DNA from: Mastigocoleus testarum BC008
GTDB taxonomy: Bacteria > Cyanobacteriota > Cyanobacteriia > Cyanobacteriales > Nostocaceae
Reading direction: 5' to 3'
Length of the DNA stretch: 64,000 bases
Assembly: GCF_001456025.1 (NCBI RefSeq)
Contig: NZ_LMTZ01000055.1
Coordinates: 62,001-126,000, forward strand
Every line of letters begins with the position of its first letter. The stretch's first letter is position 1. Below are positions 44,781 through 54,828 of the stretch, one piece after another. Under the pieces are notes generated by a model. It was not told the origin of the DNA. It searched no databases and worked only from the letters and a program-made list of their open reading frames with translations. Made by a program: the position numbers and the translations under genes.

Positions 44781-46139
44781 TTACTTATTAATAACGTCTG
44801 GTAATTCTTCTTCTACTAGTCGCAGGGGAGAATACAGGTAAGTAATTGAGGTGAGTGAGATAACTAAAAATCCAATCATAACTAATAGAAGTCCTATACC
44901 ACGACTTGTCCCAGTACCAATAATTTGCCCGAGCGCGATCGCGATAGGACTCTGGGATGTCATTAAAGGTTCAAAAATGTGGTCCGTTAAGAAACCAGCG
45001 CTGACATAACCAAGGGACAAGCAGGTAGTCGCGATCGCTCCCTGTAAGGCAAAAACTCTCCCTTGTATATTGGTAGTAACTTTCTTTTGTAAGATTGCCA
45101 GAACTGAACTATTAACAACAGGTACTGTGAGGAAAAAGAGAAAACCAAAAGCAGTAAACAGGTATAGGGAAGGTTGTAAACCAGCAATTAAAATAAATAA
45201 TCCTGCAAGGATAGTGCTGATAAATATGGTGTGAATATAACTTTGCCATTTTCCCCAAATACTGGTGGCAACACCACCCACTAAAATACCAGAACAAGTG
45301 ATAGAAAAGATTGTGCCAGTAATGACTACCGAGTTAAATGATAAAGCTAGGGGTATGACAACAACGTCGAATACTCCTACAAGATAATTAATGATAATGG
45401 TAAACAGCAGTATTGCTAGTAATCCAGGACGTTGACGCAAATAGCTAAAACCTTGGAAAACTTCCCCTAGGAATAAATTTTCTTCTGATTCCTTGGTGTC
45501 CTGGGTCTTGTCACTGTTGTTATGAATTTCTGGGAACGGGAGTACTAGGAGAAAAATTTGAGCAAAGAGTATTGTGGAGAAATCGATAACGATAATACCC
45601 TTAAGATGGATAATACCCAATAGTGTAGCTCCGAGAATAGGGGCAGTCAGTCGAGCAAAACCATCGGCTAACTGGTTCATAGCATTGGCACGACTGAGGT
45701 GTTTTTCTGGTACAAGTAGAGTAACTGAGGCATTATAAGTAGGCCATTGGATACCCAAGAAAGCATTACTCAAAGCGGTAGCAATATAAATATGCCAAAT
45801 TTCTAGCTGACCGTTGATATATAGCAATGCGATGGTCAAGGTACATAAACCCGCACATAATTCACTGATAATCATTAGCCAACGACGACTAAAACGGTCC
45901 GCTAATAATCCAGCGATAGGAGAAATAAGTACAAAAGGAAGGGTATTAAATAGTATCAGTAGTGCAAATTGAGTGACTGACCCAGTTTTTTGATAAACCC
46001 AGATATCAAGGGCAAAATTGGTTAAACCAGAACCTGTAACAGAAACAATTTGTCCAAACCAGATGAGGATAAAAGTTCTCATTTCACGGAGGACAGTTAG
46101 ACCTTCTTGTATCGGTGATTTTTCGATAATTTCCGTCAT
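44781..46139 (-). CDS. MFS exporter of the NRPS product
   Basis: Membrane protein of 452 residues with 10-12 hydrophobic helices and the major facilitator loop GLLADRFSRRW (about residue 80) between helices 2 and 3. The overall plan, with SGLTNFALDIWVYQKTGS at the start and a Ser/Asp-rich central loop (NNSDKTQDTKESEEN), resembles EntS-type siderophore and peptide exporters. It is the last gene on the strand of the NRPS cluster, 170 bp after the reductase-ending NRPS gene, so export of the finished peptide is a reasonable inference. A repeat element separates the two, so separate transcription is possible. Substrate not shown. Confidence 0.8.
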   Translation of the reverse strand: MTEIIEKSPIQEGLTVLREMRTFILIWFGQIVSVTGSGLTNFALDIWVYQKTGSVTQFALLILFNTLPFVLISPIAGLLADRFSRRWLMIISELCAGLCTLTIALLYINGQLEIWHIYIATALSNAFLGIQWPTYNASVTLLVPEKHLSRANAMNQLADGFARLTAPILGATLLGIIHLKGIIVIDFSTILFAQIFLLVLPFPEIHNNSDKTQDTKESEENLFLGEVFQGFSYLRQRPGLLAILLFTIIINYLVGVFDVVVIPLALSFNSVVITGTIFSITCSGILVGGVATSIWGKWQSYIHTIFISTILAGLFILIAGLQPSLYLFTAFGFLFFLTVPVVNSSVLAILQKKVTTNIQGRVFALQGAIATTCLSLGYVSAGFLTDHIFEPLMTSQSPIAIALGQIIGTGTSRGIGLLLVMIGFLVISLTSITYLYSPLRLVEEELPDVINK

Positions 46140-46227
46140 TACTTTACTTTTAGACGATCTATTTCTGAAATTTTTTAGGGATTAGTTAAAAAACAATACA
46201 GTTGGTTACCTGCCGTTAAGCATTTTC

Positions 46228-46308
46228 GTAGGTTGGGTTGAGCCACAGTGCAACCCAACGGTTATGTCCTAAGGACACGCTTTGCTAACCTTCGTCAACG
46301 CAACCTAC
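46228..46308. mobile_element. 81-bp MITE-like element at the end of the NRPS operon core
   Basis: Ends GTAGGTTGGGTTGAG and its near complement GTCAACGCAACCTAC (13 of 15 pair), with an inner pair TTGGGTTG and CAACCCAA. This type of element is frequent in cyanobacterial spacers. It ends 1 bp before the stop codon of the third NRPS gene. Confidence 0.65.
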
Positions 46309-46309
46309 T

Positions 46310-49300
46310 TCAATTTTGAGATTTAGCCTTAACTGAACTGTATTGAGTTAAAAAACCACTCTTGATAAAGTAAGAAAAATAAGCTTTCAATAAGTTTTGT
46401 TCCATAGGAGGAAAAACAATACCTGTATCTGCTAAGCCTAAATCGGTGTTTGTACGATCGAATTGTGGTTCTGATACTGACTCTGCTGCGCTTTGAGAAT
46501 ATAGAGCGATTAATGGTTGCAAAACATTACCTGAATCTAACTGTGACTCTCTTATAAGTCGATCTAACCACTGTTGATAAGAAACTTGTTTGAGAGGGTA
46601 ACCTAAAGCAAGGATTGATTTAAACAGTTCGTTCATGGGAGTAGAATGGGGATTAAGCAAGTGAAATGCCTTCCCTAAAGACTCTTTTTGTTGTGATAGA
46701 TGGGTAATAGCTTTACTGACATAATCCACAGGTGTCAAGTTATCTATAACACCATTCATTTCGGGAGCAATACCCATTTGTATACAACCTTTAATTAGCC
46801 TGCAAAACAAGTCATTTGTGTTACAAATACCGGTTTGGCTATGTCCTGTTACTCTGGCTAATCTGTAAATACTAGCCGGAAGTCCGCGATCGCGTGCTTG
46901 CATGACTAATTTTTCTGCTACCCATTTACTTTGGGGATATCCACCTTCAAGACCTTCAGTTTTTTCTAAAGGGTCTGACTCCAGGACTAAGTTGGTTTGG
47001 GAATAAGCAAGAGGGGAAAAAACGGAGGTGGTGGAAATATAATGTACGGGTTTGAGTTTACTTTCACTCGCTAATCTGAGAATTTCTTGAGTTCCTAAAA
47101 CATTACTAGGTTTGAGGATGGAGTAAGGATAAATTGTATTTATCCACGCAGCATTGTGATAGATAACATCGATTTGACTAGCTAGGTTTTGAAATTTTGA
47201 TGGAGAAAGACCCAAAAGTTTTTTCGATAAATCCCCCACTACAGCAATAATTCTGCGGTTTTTATTTACCTTAGATAAGCCGTAGGATTCAAGTTTGGTT
47301 TGTAGTTTTTGTTTAGCTTGCTCCAGATTTTGAGAACGGATGAGACAATATATATCAGCTTCTGTTTGCTCTAGTAATTCCTGCAATAAATAAGCTCCGA
47401 CAAACCCAGTAGCTCCAGTTAGTAAGATATTTTTAGGTTGACTTAGATATTCAAAAGGTAATAATCGGGGTTGAATGCTTTGGTCTAAGACTGCATCTTT
47501 ACGGAAATTTTCCTCTGTGTTTATCGTATCTGTGTTAGTGGTAATTTTGGTATCGATTAATGCTGCGAGTCCGGCGATCGTTGGTTCTTCAAATAAATAA
47601 CGTAGGGGTAACTCCAGCTTAGTCTTGAATTTCCCAGCTTCTTGTAAACGAGACATTACTTGAGTTGCGCGTAGAGAATGTCCTCCCAATTCAAAGAAAT
47701 TGTCATGAATGTTGATTTGTTTGATACCCAAGACATCACTCCAGATTTGAGCTACAGTTTTTTCTGTATCGGTACGAGGATGAACTAGATTATCTGCTTG
47801 AGAAACAGATGGTGTTGGGAGAGCGCGACGATTTACTTTTCCGTTGGGAGTTAAAGGTAGTTCCTCTAAGATCGTAAATATTGAAGGAAGCATATAATCG
47901 GGTAATTTTTGTTTGAGGAAACCCCGAATTTGATTTTGGATGATGTTTTTTTTCTCATTTTCGTTCTCAGTTTCTGATTGGGAATAGCGAGCGCAGTTTT
48001 TCAAAGATTGTTTATTAGGGACGATATAAGCGACAATTTGCTTGTTTTCCGATTGGTCTTCCCTGACAACAACCACAGATGCTCGAACCAAAGAGTTTTG
48101 AGCTAACAGAGCTTCAATTTCTCCTAATTCAATTCGGAAACCGCGAATTTTAACTTGATTGTCGATGCGACCCAAAAACTCGATATTACCATCTGCTAGA
48201 TAACGAACTAAGTCACCAGTTTTATACAATTTTGAATTGGTAATTGGTAATAGGTAATGGGTAATGGGTAATAATTTGTCATTAATATCTCCCCCTGCTT
48301 CCCCTGCGTCCTCTGCTCTCCTACTTCTTAAGAAGGGATTTTGGATAAATTTCTGCTCGGTTAATTGTGGAAGATTCAGATAACCAGATGCTAAACCCAC
48401 ACCACCGATATGTAGTTCTCCCGGTACACCAATTGGAACTGGTTGGAGATGTTTATCTAAGATGTAAATTTCTGTATTCGCGATGGGACGACCAATGGAT
48501 ACGGAATTATTATAAGAATGCTTTGATGATGGTTTTGGTTTATAGACTGTAGCTGTAATAGTGGCTTCTGTGGGACCATAGGCATTTATCCACATTACCC
48601 TATCTCCAACCAATTTTTGCCACAAAGCCAATCGCTCTGGTAAAACCTGTTCGCTACCGGTAACTAACAACCGTAAATTGCATGGTACGGTAGATTTACC
48701 TTGAGATATTTCTAAAACCCATTCTTGCCAGTATGGTGTTGGTATATTAACAACCGTTAAGCTTTTTTCCTCAATAAATCTAGAGAAATCTGCAAAGGAA
48801 CTAAAAATTTCCGCAGGTCTCATTACCAATGTTCCACCGCTTAATAAGGTGGGGAAAATTTCTTCTAATGCAACATCAAAACTAAAGGAAGCAAATTGCA
48901 GGACTAGATCGCGATTTGTTAAACCATATTCTGCGATCGCAGCGGTTGCATGATTGACTATAGCTTGGTGGGAAATCATTACCCCCTTTGGTTTCCCGGT
49001 AGAACCAGAGGTGTAAATTACATAAGCTAAATTATTCGGTTTTACCTTACCAACTACTGTAGAGACGCGACATGTCGCGTCTCCACATGTCGCGTCTCTA
49101 CAAATAATGTCATTATCCAAATAAACTACCTTTGCACTACTCTTAGGTAATAAATTGACTAACTTCTGCTGAGTTAGTAATACAGATACTCCAGAGTCAT
49201 GCACCATATGAGCTAAACGTTCTCGAGGATAGGTGGAATCGAGTGGTAAATAAGCACCTCCGGCTTTTAATATCCCCAATAATCCGACTATCATTTCCAC

Positions 49301-51124
49301 AGAACGTTCTACACATAAACCGACTAACACATCTGCTTTAACTCCCAAAGTCCTTAAATGATGTGCTAACCGATCTGCACGATGATTCAATTCTTGGTAA
49401 GTCAGTGTTTCGGAACCAAACTCTAGAGCTATATGCTCGGGAGTGCGTTTTACCTGTGACTCAAACAACTCATGAATACATCGATCGCGAGGAAAATCAC
49501 TCTTGTGAGAATTCCATTCCACTAACAACTGATGCTGCTCTTTTGCTGTTAATAGTGATAATGTACTAATCGATTCTTCGGGATTAGCAACAATAGCTGT
49601 TAACAAGGTCTGAAAATGACCTGTCATCCTATTAATGGTATCTACATTAAATAGATCGCTACTGTATTCCCACCAACCTCTGAGATAATTTCTTTTATCT
49701 TCGATTACTAAACTTAAATCGAACTTTGAGGTGACAATCTCTGTTTGTAAAGGATTTACAGTTAAACCAGGAAATTCTAATTGCTCCATCGAGTCATACT
49801 GTAAATCAAACAAGACCTGAAATAGAGGACTATAACTAAGATTTCTTTCTGGTTGTAATGCTTCTACAACTTGCTCAAAAGGTACATCCTGATGAGTTTG
49901 ACCATCAGCAGCTACTTTTTTGACTAGATTGAGTAAATCGGAAAAGCTGAAATTTTCTCCAAGTTGAAATCGCAACACCAAGGTATTAACAAAGAAGCCA
50001 ATTAATGGTTCTATTTCTTTACGGTTGCGGTTAGCAACGGGAGAACCGATACAAATATCATCCTGACCGCTATACCGGAAAAGTAAAGTCACAAAAGCCG
50101 CGAGCATAGTCATAAAGAGGGTAGCTCCTGACTTTTGGCTTAAAGTTTTCAGCGATTCAGTTAAATCTGAATCTAGTTGAAATTCTACAACACCACCGCG
50201 AAAACTTTGAACTGCTGGACGGGGACGATCCGTAGGTAGTTCTAATAATGGTGGTGCGTCAGCTAACTGTTTTTTCCAGTAGTTGAGTTGTTTTTCTAGA
50301 ACTTCACCTTGCAGATACTGTTGCTGCCAAACCGCAAAATCTGCATACTGTATAGATAATTCCGGTAAACCTGTATAGACGTAGCATGCTACGTCTATAC
50401 ATGTCGCGTTTCCAGAATCGAAGGTTTGATAGAAAGCAGACAACTCTTGAATAAAAATTCCCATGGACCAACCATCAGAAACAATGTGGTGCATATTTAT
50501 CAACAACACATGGGACTGTTCGCTCAACTTCCAGAGATGAAAACGCACCAAACGACCGTCGATTAACTCAAAGGGTTTGTCACCTTCTTGTGTAGCTAAT
50601 TGTTTTACGGTGGTTAATTTTGCAGCGGAGGGTAAACCCTGTAAGTCAGTTAATGGTAGGTTGAAGTTGATTTCTAAAGTGATTTCCGGGTCAATTACCT
50701 GTATTGGTTGGTCATTAACTATAGCAATACGGGTACGCAAGATTTCATGACGTCGAAATATTTCTCTAATTGCTTGTTCTAGGGCTGTAATATTGAGATT
50801 TCCGGTAATTTCTAGAGTTAAGGGTAAATTGTAGGTACTATTTCCCCCTTCTAACTGATAAAGGAACCATAATCGCTGTTGTGCAAAGGATAAAGGTAAA
50901 TCTTGGTTGCGCGAAACTGGACTAATAGACTCAAAACTAGAGTTTGAATTGACGTTAATTTGTTGCAGAAAATCAATAATTTCTGGTTTGCGATCGGATA
51001 AATGGGTGCGTATTTCTGGTGTGAGTACTCCTTTAGGTGCATTACAGCGCAAACGATCTTCTTCAAGCCATAATTTAATATCTAAACGGGAAAGATCTGA
51101 CAAAAATTCTTCAATGGTTTTCAT
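46310..51124 (-). CDS. NRPS module 3: docking-C-A-T-terminal reductase
   Basis: Protein of 1604 residues. TubC-type docking domain (1-55, IKLWLEEDRLRCNAPKGVLT); condensation domain with MHHIVSDGW (about 210); adenylation domain with YTSGSTGKPKG (about 708), NAYGPTEAT and YKTGDLVRYL; carrier with FFELGGHSLR (Ser about 1145); and an SDR-type thioester reductase from about 1225 (LLTGATGFVG, STTSVFS, and GGYPQSKWVAEK with the YxxxK pair). The reductase should release the chain as an aldehyde or alcohol. Aligning by eye to GrsA gives the code D-V-E-N-V-G-A-I-T-K; I do not assign an amino acid, though the Glu would suit a polar or basic side chain. The start overlaps the previous stop (ATGA). Repeat DNA is inserted in frame at about residues 238-250, 674-688 and 928-963. 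Confidence 0.9.
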   Translation of the reverse strand: MKTIEEFLSDLSRLDIKLWLEEDRLRCNAPKGVLTPEIRTHLSDRKPEIIDFLQQINVNSNSSFESISPVSRNQDLPLSFAQQRLWFLYQLEGGNSTYNLPLTLEITGNLNITALEQAIREIFRRHEILRTRIAIVNDQPIQVIDPEITLEINFNLPLTDLQGLPSAAKLTTVKQLATQEGDKPFELIDGRLVRFHLWKLSEQSHVLLINMHHIVSDGWSMGIFIQELSAFYQTFDSGNATCIDVACYVYTGLPELSIQYADFAVWQQQYLQGEVLEKQLNYWKKQLADAPPLLELPTDRPRPAVQSFRGGVVEFQLDSDLTESLKTLSQKSGATLFMTMLAAFVTLLFRYSGQDDICIGSPVANRNRKEIEPLIGFFVNTLVLRFQLGENFSFSDLLNLVKKVAADGQTHQDVPFEQVVEALQPERNLSYSPLFQVLFDLQYDSMEQLEFPGLTVNPLQTEIVTSKFDLSLVIEDKRNYLRGWWEYSSDLFNVDTINRMTGHFQTLLTAIVANPEESISTLSLLTAKEQHQLLVEWNSHKSDFPRDRCIHELFESQVKRTPEHIALEFGSETLTYQELNHRADRLAHHLRTLGVKADVLVGLCVERSVEMIVGLLGILKAGGAYLPLDSTYPRERLAHMVHDSGVSVLLTQQKLVNLLPKSSAKVVYLDNDIICRDATCGDATCRVSTVVGKVKPNNLAYVIYTSGSTGKPKGVMISHQAIVNHATAAIAEYGLTNRDLVLQFASFSFDVALEEIFPTLLSGGTLVMRPAEIFSSFADFSRFIEEKSLTVVNIPTPYWQEWVLEISQGKSTVPCNLRLLVTGSEQVLPERLALWQKLVGDRVMWINAYGPTEATITATVYKPKPSSKHSYNNSVSIGRPIANTEIYILDKHLQPVPIGVPGELHIGGVGLASGYLNLPQLTEQKFIQNPFLRSRRAEDAGEAGGDINDKLLPITHYLLPITNSKLYKTGDLVRYLADGNIEFLGRIDNQVKIRGFRIELGEIEALLAQNSLVRASVVVVREDQSENKQIVAYIVPNKQSLKNCARYSQSETENENEKKNIIQNQIRGFLKQKLPDYMLPSIFTILEELPLTPNGKVNRRALPTPSVSQADNLVHPRTDTEKTVAQIWSDVLGIKQINIHDNFFELGGHSLRATQVMSRLQEAGKFKTKLELPLRYLFEEPTIAGLAALIDTKITTNTDTINTEENFRKDAVLDQSIQPRLLPFEYLSQPKNILLTGATGFVGAYLLQELLEQTEADIYCLIRSQNLEQAKQKLQTKLESYGLSKVNKNRRIIAVVGDLSKKLLGLSPSKFQNLASQIDVIYHNAAWINTIYPYSILKPSNVLGTQEILRLASESKLKPVHYISTTSVFSPLAYSQTNLVLESDPLEKTEGLEGGYPQSKWVAEKLVMQARDRGLPASIYRLARVTGHSQTGICNTNDLFCRLIKGCIQMGIAPEMNGVIDNLTPVDYVSKAITHLSQQKESLGKAFHLLNPHSTPMNELFKSILALGYPLKQVSYQQWLDRLIRESQLDSGNVLQPLIALYSQSAAESVSEPQFDRTNTDLGLADTGIVFPPMEQNLLKAYFSYFIKSGFLTQYSSVKAKSQN
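48232..48345. repeat. In-frame repeat insertion in the A domain of NRPS module 3
   Basis: Heptamer units (ggtaatgggtaatgggtaat) followed by a cctgcttcccctgcgtcctc tract encode about 35 extra residues (including LLPITHYLLPIT) between KFIQNPF and KLYKTGDL, where related A domains have only a few residues. The frame stays open. Confidence 0.75.
49059..49101. repeat. In-frame palindromic repeat just before motif A3 of NRPS module 3
   Basis: GTAGAGACGCGACA followed by a near-perfect complement (27 of 28 positions symmetrical), then a second copy of the right arm (ATGTCGCGTCTCTAC). It encodes residues about 674-688 (CRDATCGDATCRVST on the gene strand) ahead of LAYVIYTSG. Confidence 0.8.
50373..50400. 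repeat. In-frame perfect 28-bp palindrome in the C domain of NRPS module 3
   Basis: GTATAGACGTAGCA followed by its exact complement. Compared with the standard GTAGAGACGTTGCA it differs at two positions of each arm, and the changes pair with each other. It encodes CIDVACYVYT just before LPELSIQYADFAVW. Confidence 0.85.
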
Positions 51125-54100
51125 AGCTCAATCTCCTCCCGTTCCTCTTGGTTTTCTGATAGATCGTTAGAATTTATTTCTGTTAGTTTTTGCGCTGTTG
51201 AAAGCAGAAGGTCAATAACAGCAGCTAGTCGAGCTATGGTCGGTTCTTCAAACAAACGACGTAGGGGTAATTCTATCTTCCAAGTTTGGCGCAACCGGGA
51301 AATTACTTGGGTCGCAAGTAAGGAATGTCCTCCGCATTCAAAGAAGTTATCGTGAATGCTTACTTGTTTTAATCCTAAAACTTCCTGCCAAATTTTTCCT
51401 AAAGTAGCTTCTGTGGGAGTGCGAGGTGGAACAAAACTCTCTGGTTCGTGAGTTACAGAAGGAGTAGGTAGCGCACGACGGTTTATTTTACCGCTAGGAG
51501 TCAGGGGTAAAGCATCCAAAAATACAAAAGCACTGGGTATCATGTATTCGGGTAATTCCTGTTTGAGAAAGTCCCGTAACTGTTTTTGGATTGAGGAATG
51601 ATTTTCTAAAGATTTTGTATCTAGAGTATTTAGAGTTTGTGGAGCAAACTTGTTTACCACATATGCAACTAAACGCTTTTTACCAGGAATATCTTCTCGA
51701 ACAATAACTACTGCTTCCGATACCTGTGGATGTGCAGCGATCGCAGTTTCAATTTCTCCCAATTCAATGCGGAAACCTCGTATTTTTACCTGATTATCGA
51801 TTCGTCCCAAGAATTCAATATTACCATCGGGTAAATAACGTGCTAGGTCGCCAGTTTTGTATAATCGTTCTCCCGACCGATTACTTAAGGGATTGGGGAT
51901 AAACTTCTGGGTAGTTAAATCTGAACGGTTGAGATATTCTCTAGCTAAACCGATACCTCCAATGTACAGTTCTCCTGGAACTCCAATAGGTACGGGTTGA
52001 TGATGAGAATCGAGAATATATATTTGTGTATTAGCTATAGGACGACCAATGGGGGGAAGGGTTAAATTTTGAGATGTTTGAGATGTTTGAGATTTTTGAG
52101 TATAAGCAGAACTTTCTAAGGTAAAAGCTGTGACGACATGGGTTTCTGATGGTCCATATTGATTTTGTAAGGTGCAATTAGGGAGTCTTCTCAAAAAGTT
52201 ATTCAGAGCAGTTGTCATTTGTAACTGTTCTCCCGCAGTAATAATTTCCTGTAAACTCACAGGTAAATCATCGCTACTAGCAGCAACCTCAGCTAACTGT
52301 TGTAAAGCAACAAAAGGTAGAAATAATCTTTCAATTCCTTGTTCTGTAAGTAACTTTAATAAAGCGATCGCATCTCGTCTTACATCGTCAGGAATTAAAA
52401 CCAATGTTCCACCAGCACACAAAGTAGAGAAGATTTCTTGGAAGGAGACATCAAAACTTATCGGTGAAAATTGCAGAGTTTTGCTATTTTGATTAGCAAT
52501 TCCATTTTCGATTTGCCACATTAGTAAGTTAACCAGGGAGCGGTTACTCATCGCAACTCCCTTGGGTTTACCGGTAGAACCAGAAGTGTAAATTACATAA
52601 GCTAAATTTTCCGGTTTTACGCTTTGTGGTTTTACAGTTGTAGGTAATGGTTTGTCTTGAAGTTCGTCTCTATATTTAATCTCTTTGTCTTTGTCCAAAC
52701 AGACTACTGTGTCGTGCTTGGGTAAATAATCGATAAACTTTTGCTCAGTTAGCAACACCGATGCTTGAGAATCGCTCAACATATAAGCTAAACGTTCTTC
52801 AGGATAACTTGGATCTAACGGTACATAAGCACCACCAGCTTTGAGAATTGCTAGTAATCCCACCACCATTTCCACAGAACGCTCGATACATAAACCCACT
52901 AACACATCTGGTTTCACACCCAAGGTAATTAAATAATCTGCTAATTGATTAGCACGATGATTCAATTGCTCGTAAGTTAATGTTTCGCGACCAAACTGTA
53001 ACGCTATATTTTGGGGAGTGCGTTGTACTTGTTCCTCAAACAACTCATAAATACATTTGTCGGGATATTTTATGTGGGTATCGTTCCATTCCCCTAATAA
53101 CTGATTTCTTTCTGTCTTAGTTATCAAAGTTAAATCTTGCAATTGACCAGTTTGATTTGCAACCACTCCCTCCAACAAAGTTAGGAAATGATTCCCCATT
53201 CTCGCGATCGCATCTGCATCGAAACGACTACAATCGTAAAGCATTCGCACTAACAATTCTTCACCCGGTATTATCACCAATGTCAAGGGGTAATTTGTGC
53301 GCTCGTAGGATTTTATTTCGTCAATTTCTAAACCTGCTGTATCTTCTAGTAAGGAAGAACCTATAGGATAATTTTCAAATACTACAAGACTTTCAAATAA
53401 AGGTCTTCCCCCGGGTATTTCGCTACAGCGTTGAATTTCTACCAGTGGATACCATGAATATTGTTCCCTTTCCAAATGCTGTGACTGTAACTGTTGCAAC
53501 CACGGTAAAATTTGAGTATCACCTGACACTTTCACTCGTACGGGTAAAGTATTAATGAACAGCCCAACCATAGATTCTACACCGGACAAAGTGGGAGGTC
53601 GACCAGATACCGTCGCACCAAATAATACATCCGACTCACCACTATAACGACTTAATAGCAGCGCCCAAATTCCCTGTAATAAGGTAGAAAGGGTGAGATG
53701 ATTTTGCTTTGCTAGGGACTTGAGAGCGCTAGTAGTCTTTTCTGATAATCGTAGATGTTGCTCTTGGTAAGTCTTTTGAGGTTGTGAATTTTGAGAGTGT
53801 GAATCTTGAGATTGTAAATTTTGCTGCACCACTCGGTCTACCACCAAAGGCGTAGAAGCAGAAAAGCCTTCGAGTGTTTGTCGCCAAAATGCTTCTGCTG
53901 TCAAGCAATCTTGCTTTTGCAGCCAATTAATATAGTCTTTATAAGGACGGGGAGAAGGTAAGTATAAACCTTCGTTTCTATTTTTTCCTGTATTTAATAA
54001 TTCGTAAAAATAAAAGACTTCCTTGAGGATGATGGGTAAACACCAACCATCCGTCAACAGGTGATGAGAACTCCAGATAAATTTATAAGTGCGATTATCG

Positions 54101-54516
54101 CTCAGTTGAATTAAGGTATTCCGCATCAACGGTGCTTTGTCAAGTTCAAAACCCTGCTCTCTATCTACTTGAAGGAAGCTTTGGAACTTTTTTTCTTGTT
54201 CGCTCGCTGATAAATTCCGCCAGTCATAATTATTCCAAGGTAAATTTACCTTTTTGCGTACTACTTGGAGCGGCTTTTTACTGTTTTCCCAGACAAAAAG
54301 AGTACGTAAAACTGGATGTCGCTCGACAACTTTTTCCCATGCTTGCTCAAAAGCAGTAACATTCAAGTCTCCACTCAAAGTAAAACTAAACTGCTCGAAG
54401 TAAACACCCGATTCTCCTTCGTAAAGGGTATGGAAGAGTAAACCCTCTTGCATTGGAGAAAGGGGGTAAATAGATTCAATATTTTTACTTTTATTTTCTG
54501 GAACGGAGAGTGTCAT
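51121..54516 (-). CDS. NRPS module 2: C-A-T, proline-like specificity
   Basis: Protein of 1131 residues with no docking domain. The condensation domain opens with YPLSPMQEGLLFH, typical of domains that accept a D-configured donor, with SSHHLLTDGW at about residue 150; this matches the epimerisation domain that ends the preceding protein. The adenylation domain has YTSGSTGKPKG (about 645) and FDVSFQEIF, LFLPF, ITAGEQL and NQYGPSETHVV, giving D-V-Q-F-I-A-Q-V-V-K by eye, one position from codes known for proline or 4-methylproline (His to Gln). No methylproline genes are present, so proline is the best guess. The carrier is FFECGGHSLL (about 1062). Ser/Gln-rich linkers, one from a 9-bp repeat near 52065-52100 (SQTSQTSQ), expand two loops. 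Its stop overlaps the next start. Confidence 0.9.
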   Translation of the reverse strand: MTLSVPENKSKNIESIYPLSPMQEGLLFHTLYEGESGVYFEQFSFTLSGDLNVTAFEQAWEKVVERHPVLRTLFVWENSKKPLQVVRKKVNLPWNNYDWRNLSASEQEKKFQSFLQVDREQGFELDKAPLMRNTLIQLSDNRTYKFIWSSHHLLTDGWCLPIILKEVFYFYELLNTGKNRNEGLYLPSPRPYKDYINWLQKQDCLTAEAFWRQTLEGFSASTPLVVDRVVQQNLQSQDSHSQNSQPQKTYQEQHLRLSEKTTSALKSLAKQNHLTLSTLLQGIWALLLSRYSGESDVLFGATVSGRPPTLSGVESMVGLFINTLPVRVKVSGDTQILPWLQQLQSQHLEREQYSWYPLVEIQRCSEIPGGRPLFESLVVFENYPIGSSLLEDTAGLEIDEIKSYERTNYPLTLVIIPGEELLVRMLYDCSRFDADAIARMGNHFLTLLEGVVANQTGQLQDLTLITKTERNQLLGEWNDTHIKYPDKCIYELFEEQVQRTPQNIALQFGRETLTYEQLNHRANQLADYLITLGVKPDVLVGLCIERSVEMVVGLLAILKAGGAYVPLDPSYPEERLAYMLSDSQASVLLTEQKFIDYLPKHDTVVCLDKDKEIKYRDELQDKPLPTTVKPQSVKPENLAYVIYTSGSTGKPKGVAMSNRSLVNLLMWQIENGIANQNSKTLQFSPISFDVSFQEIFSTLCAGGTLVLIPDDVRRDAIALLKLLTEQGIERLFLPFVALQQLAEVAASSDDLPVSLQEIITAGEQLQMTTALNNFLRRLPNCTLQNQYGPSETHVVTAFTLESSAYTQKSQTSQTSQNLTLPPIGRPIANTQIYILDSHHQPVPIGVPGELYIGGIGLAREYLNRSDLTTQKFIPNPLSNRSGERLYKTGDLARYLPDGNIEFLGRIDNQVKIRGFRIELGEIETAIAAHPQVSEAVVIVREDIPGKKRLVAYVVNKFAPQTLNTLDTKSLENHSSIQKQLRDFLKQELPEYMIPSAFVFLDALPLTPSGKINRRALPTPSVTHEPESFVPPRTPTEATLGKIWQEVLGLKQVSIHDNFFECGGHSLLATQVISRLRQTWKIELPLRRLFEEPTIARLAAVIDLLLSTAQKLTEINSNDLSENQEEREEIEL

Positions 54517-54828
54517 TTTAGTTATCAGTTATCAGTTAACAGTTACCAGTTATCAGTTAACAGTTATCAGTCATCAGTTAACAGTTACTATTTACCCTAT
54601 GAATCAATTGGTGGATTTGAGTGAGGACAATTTTTATTCCTACTTTCACTTGGGCAATTATAAATATTTACACTGAGTTTTGGTGTTACTTTAAGAACTA
54701 AAATATTACTTGCTAGGGAGCATCCCAATTTTTGAAAAAATATTGTAGTGCAAGCATCTTGCTCCCTTTATATATACAGTTGCTAGAAGGACTACAAATT
54801 TAAGCGTTTGGGATACTATCTATTGATA
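54517..54828. other. Spacer between NRPS genes 1 and 2 with heptamer repeat
   Basis: 312 bp. The part next to the NRPS 2 start (about 54528-54592) is a run of 7-bp units (agttatc and agttaac). The rest is AT-rich with no gene. Its size would allow a second promoter within the operon. Confidence 0.65.
54528..54592. repeat. Heptamer tandem repeat (agttatc/agttaac)
   Basis: About nine 7-bp units, directly upstream of the start codon of NRPS module 2. A matching run stands upstream of NRPS module 1. Confidence 0.8.

Noticed and set aside
46310..51124. Thioesterase-type release domain at the end of the NRPS line
   Set aside because: The C-terminal domain has a GATGFVG nucleotide loop and YxxxK pair, which fit a reductase; no GxSxG serine hydrolase motif is present there.
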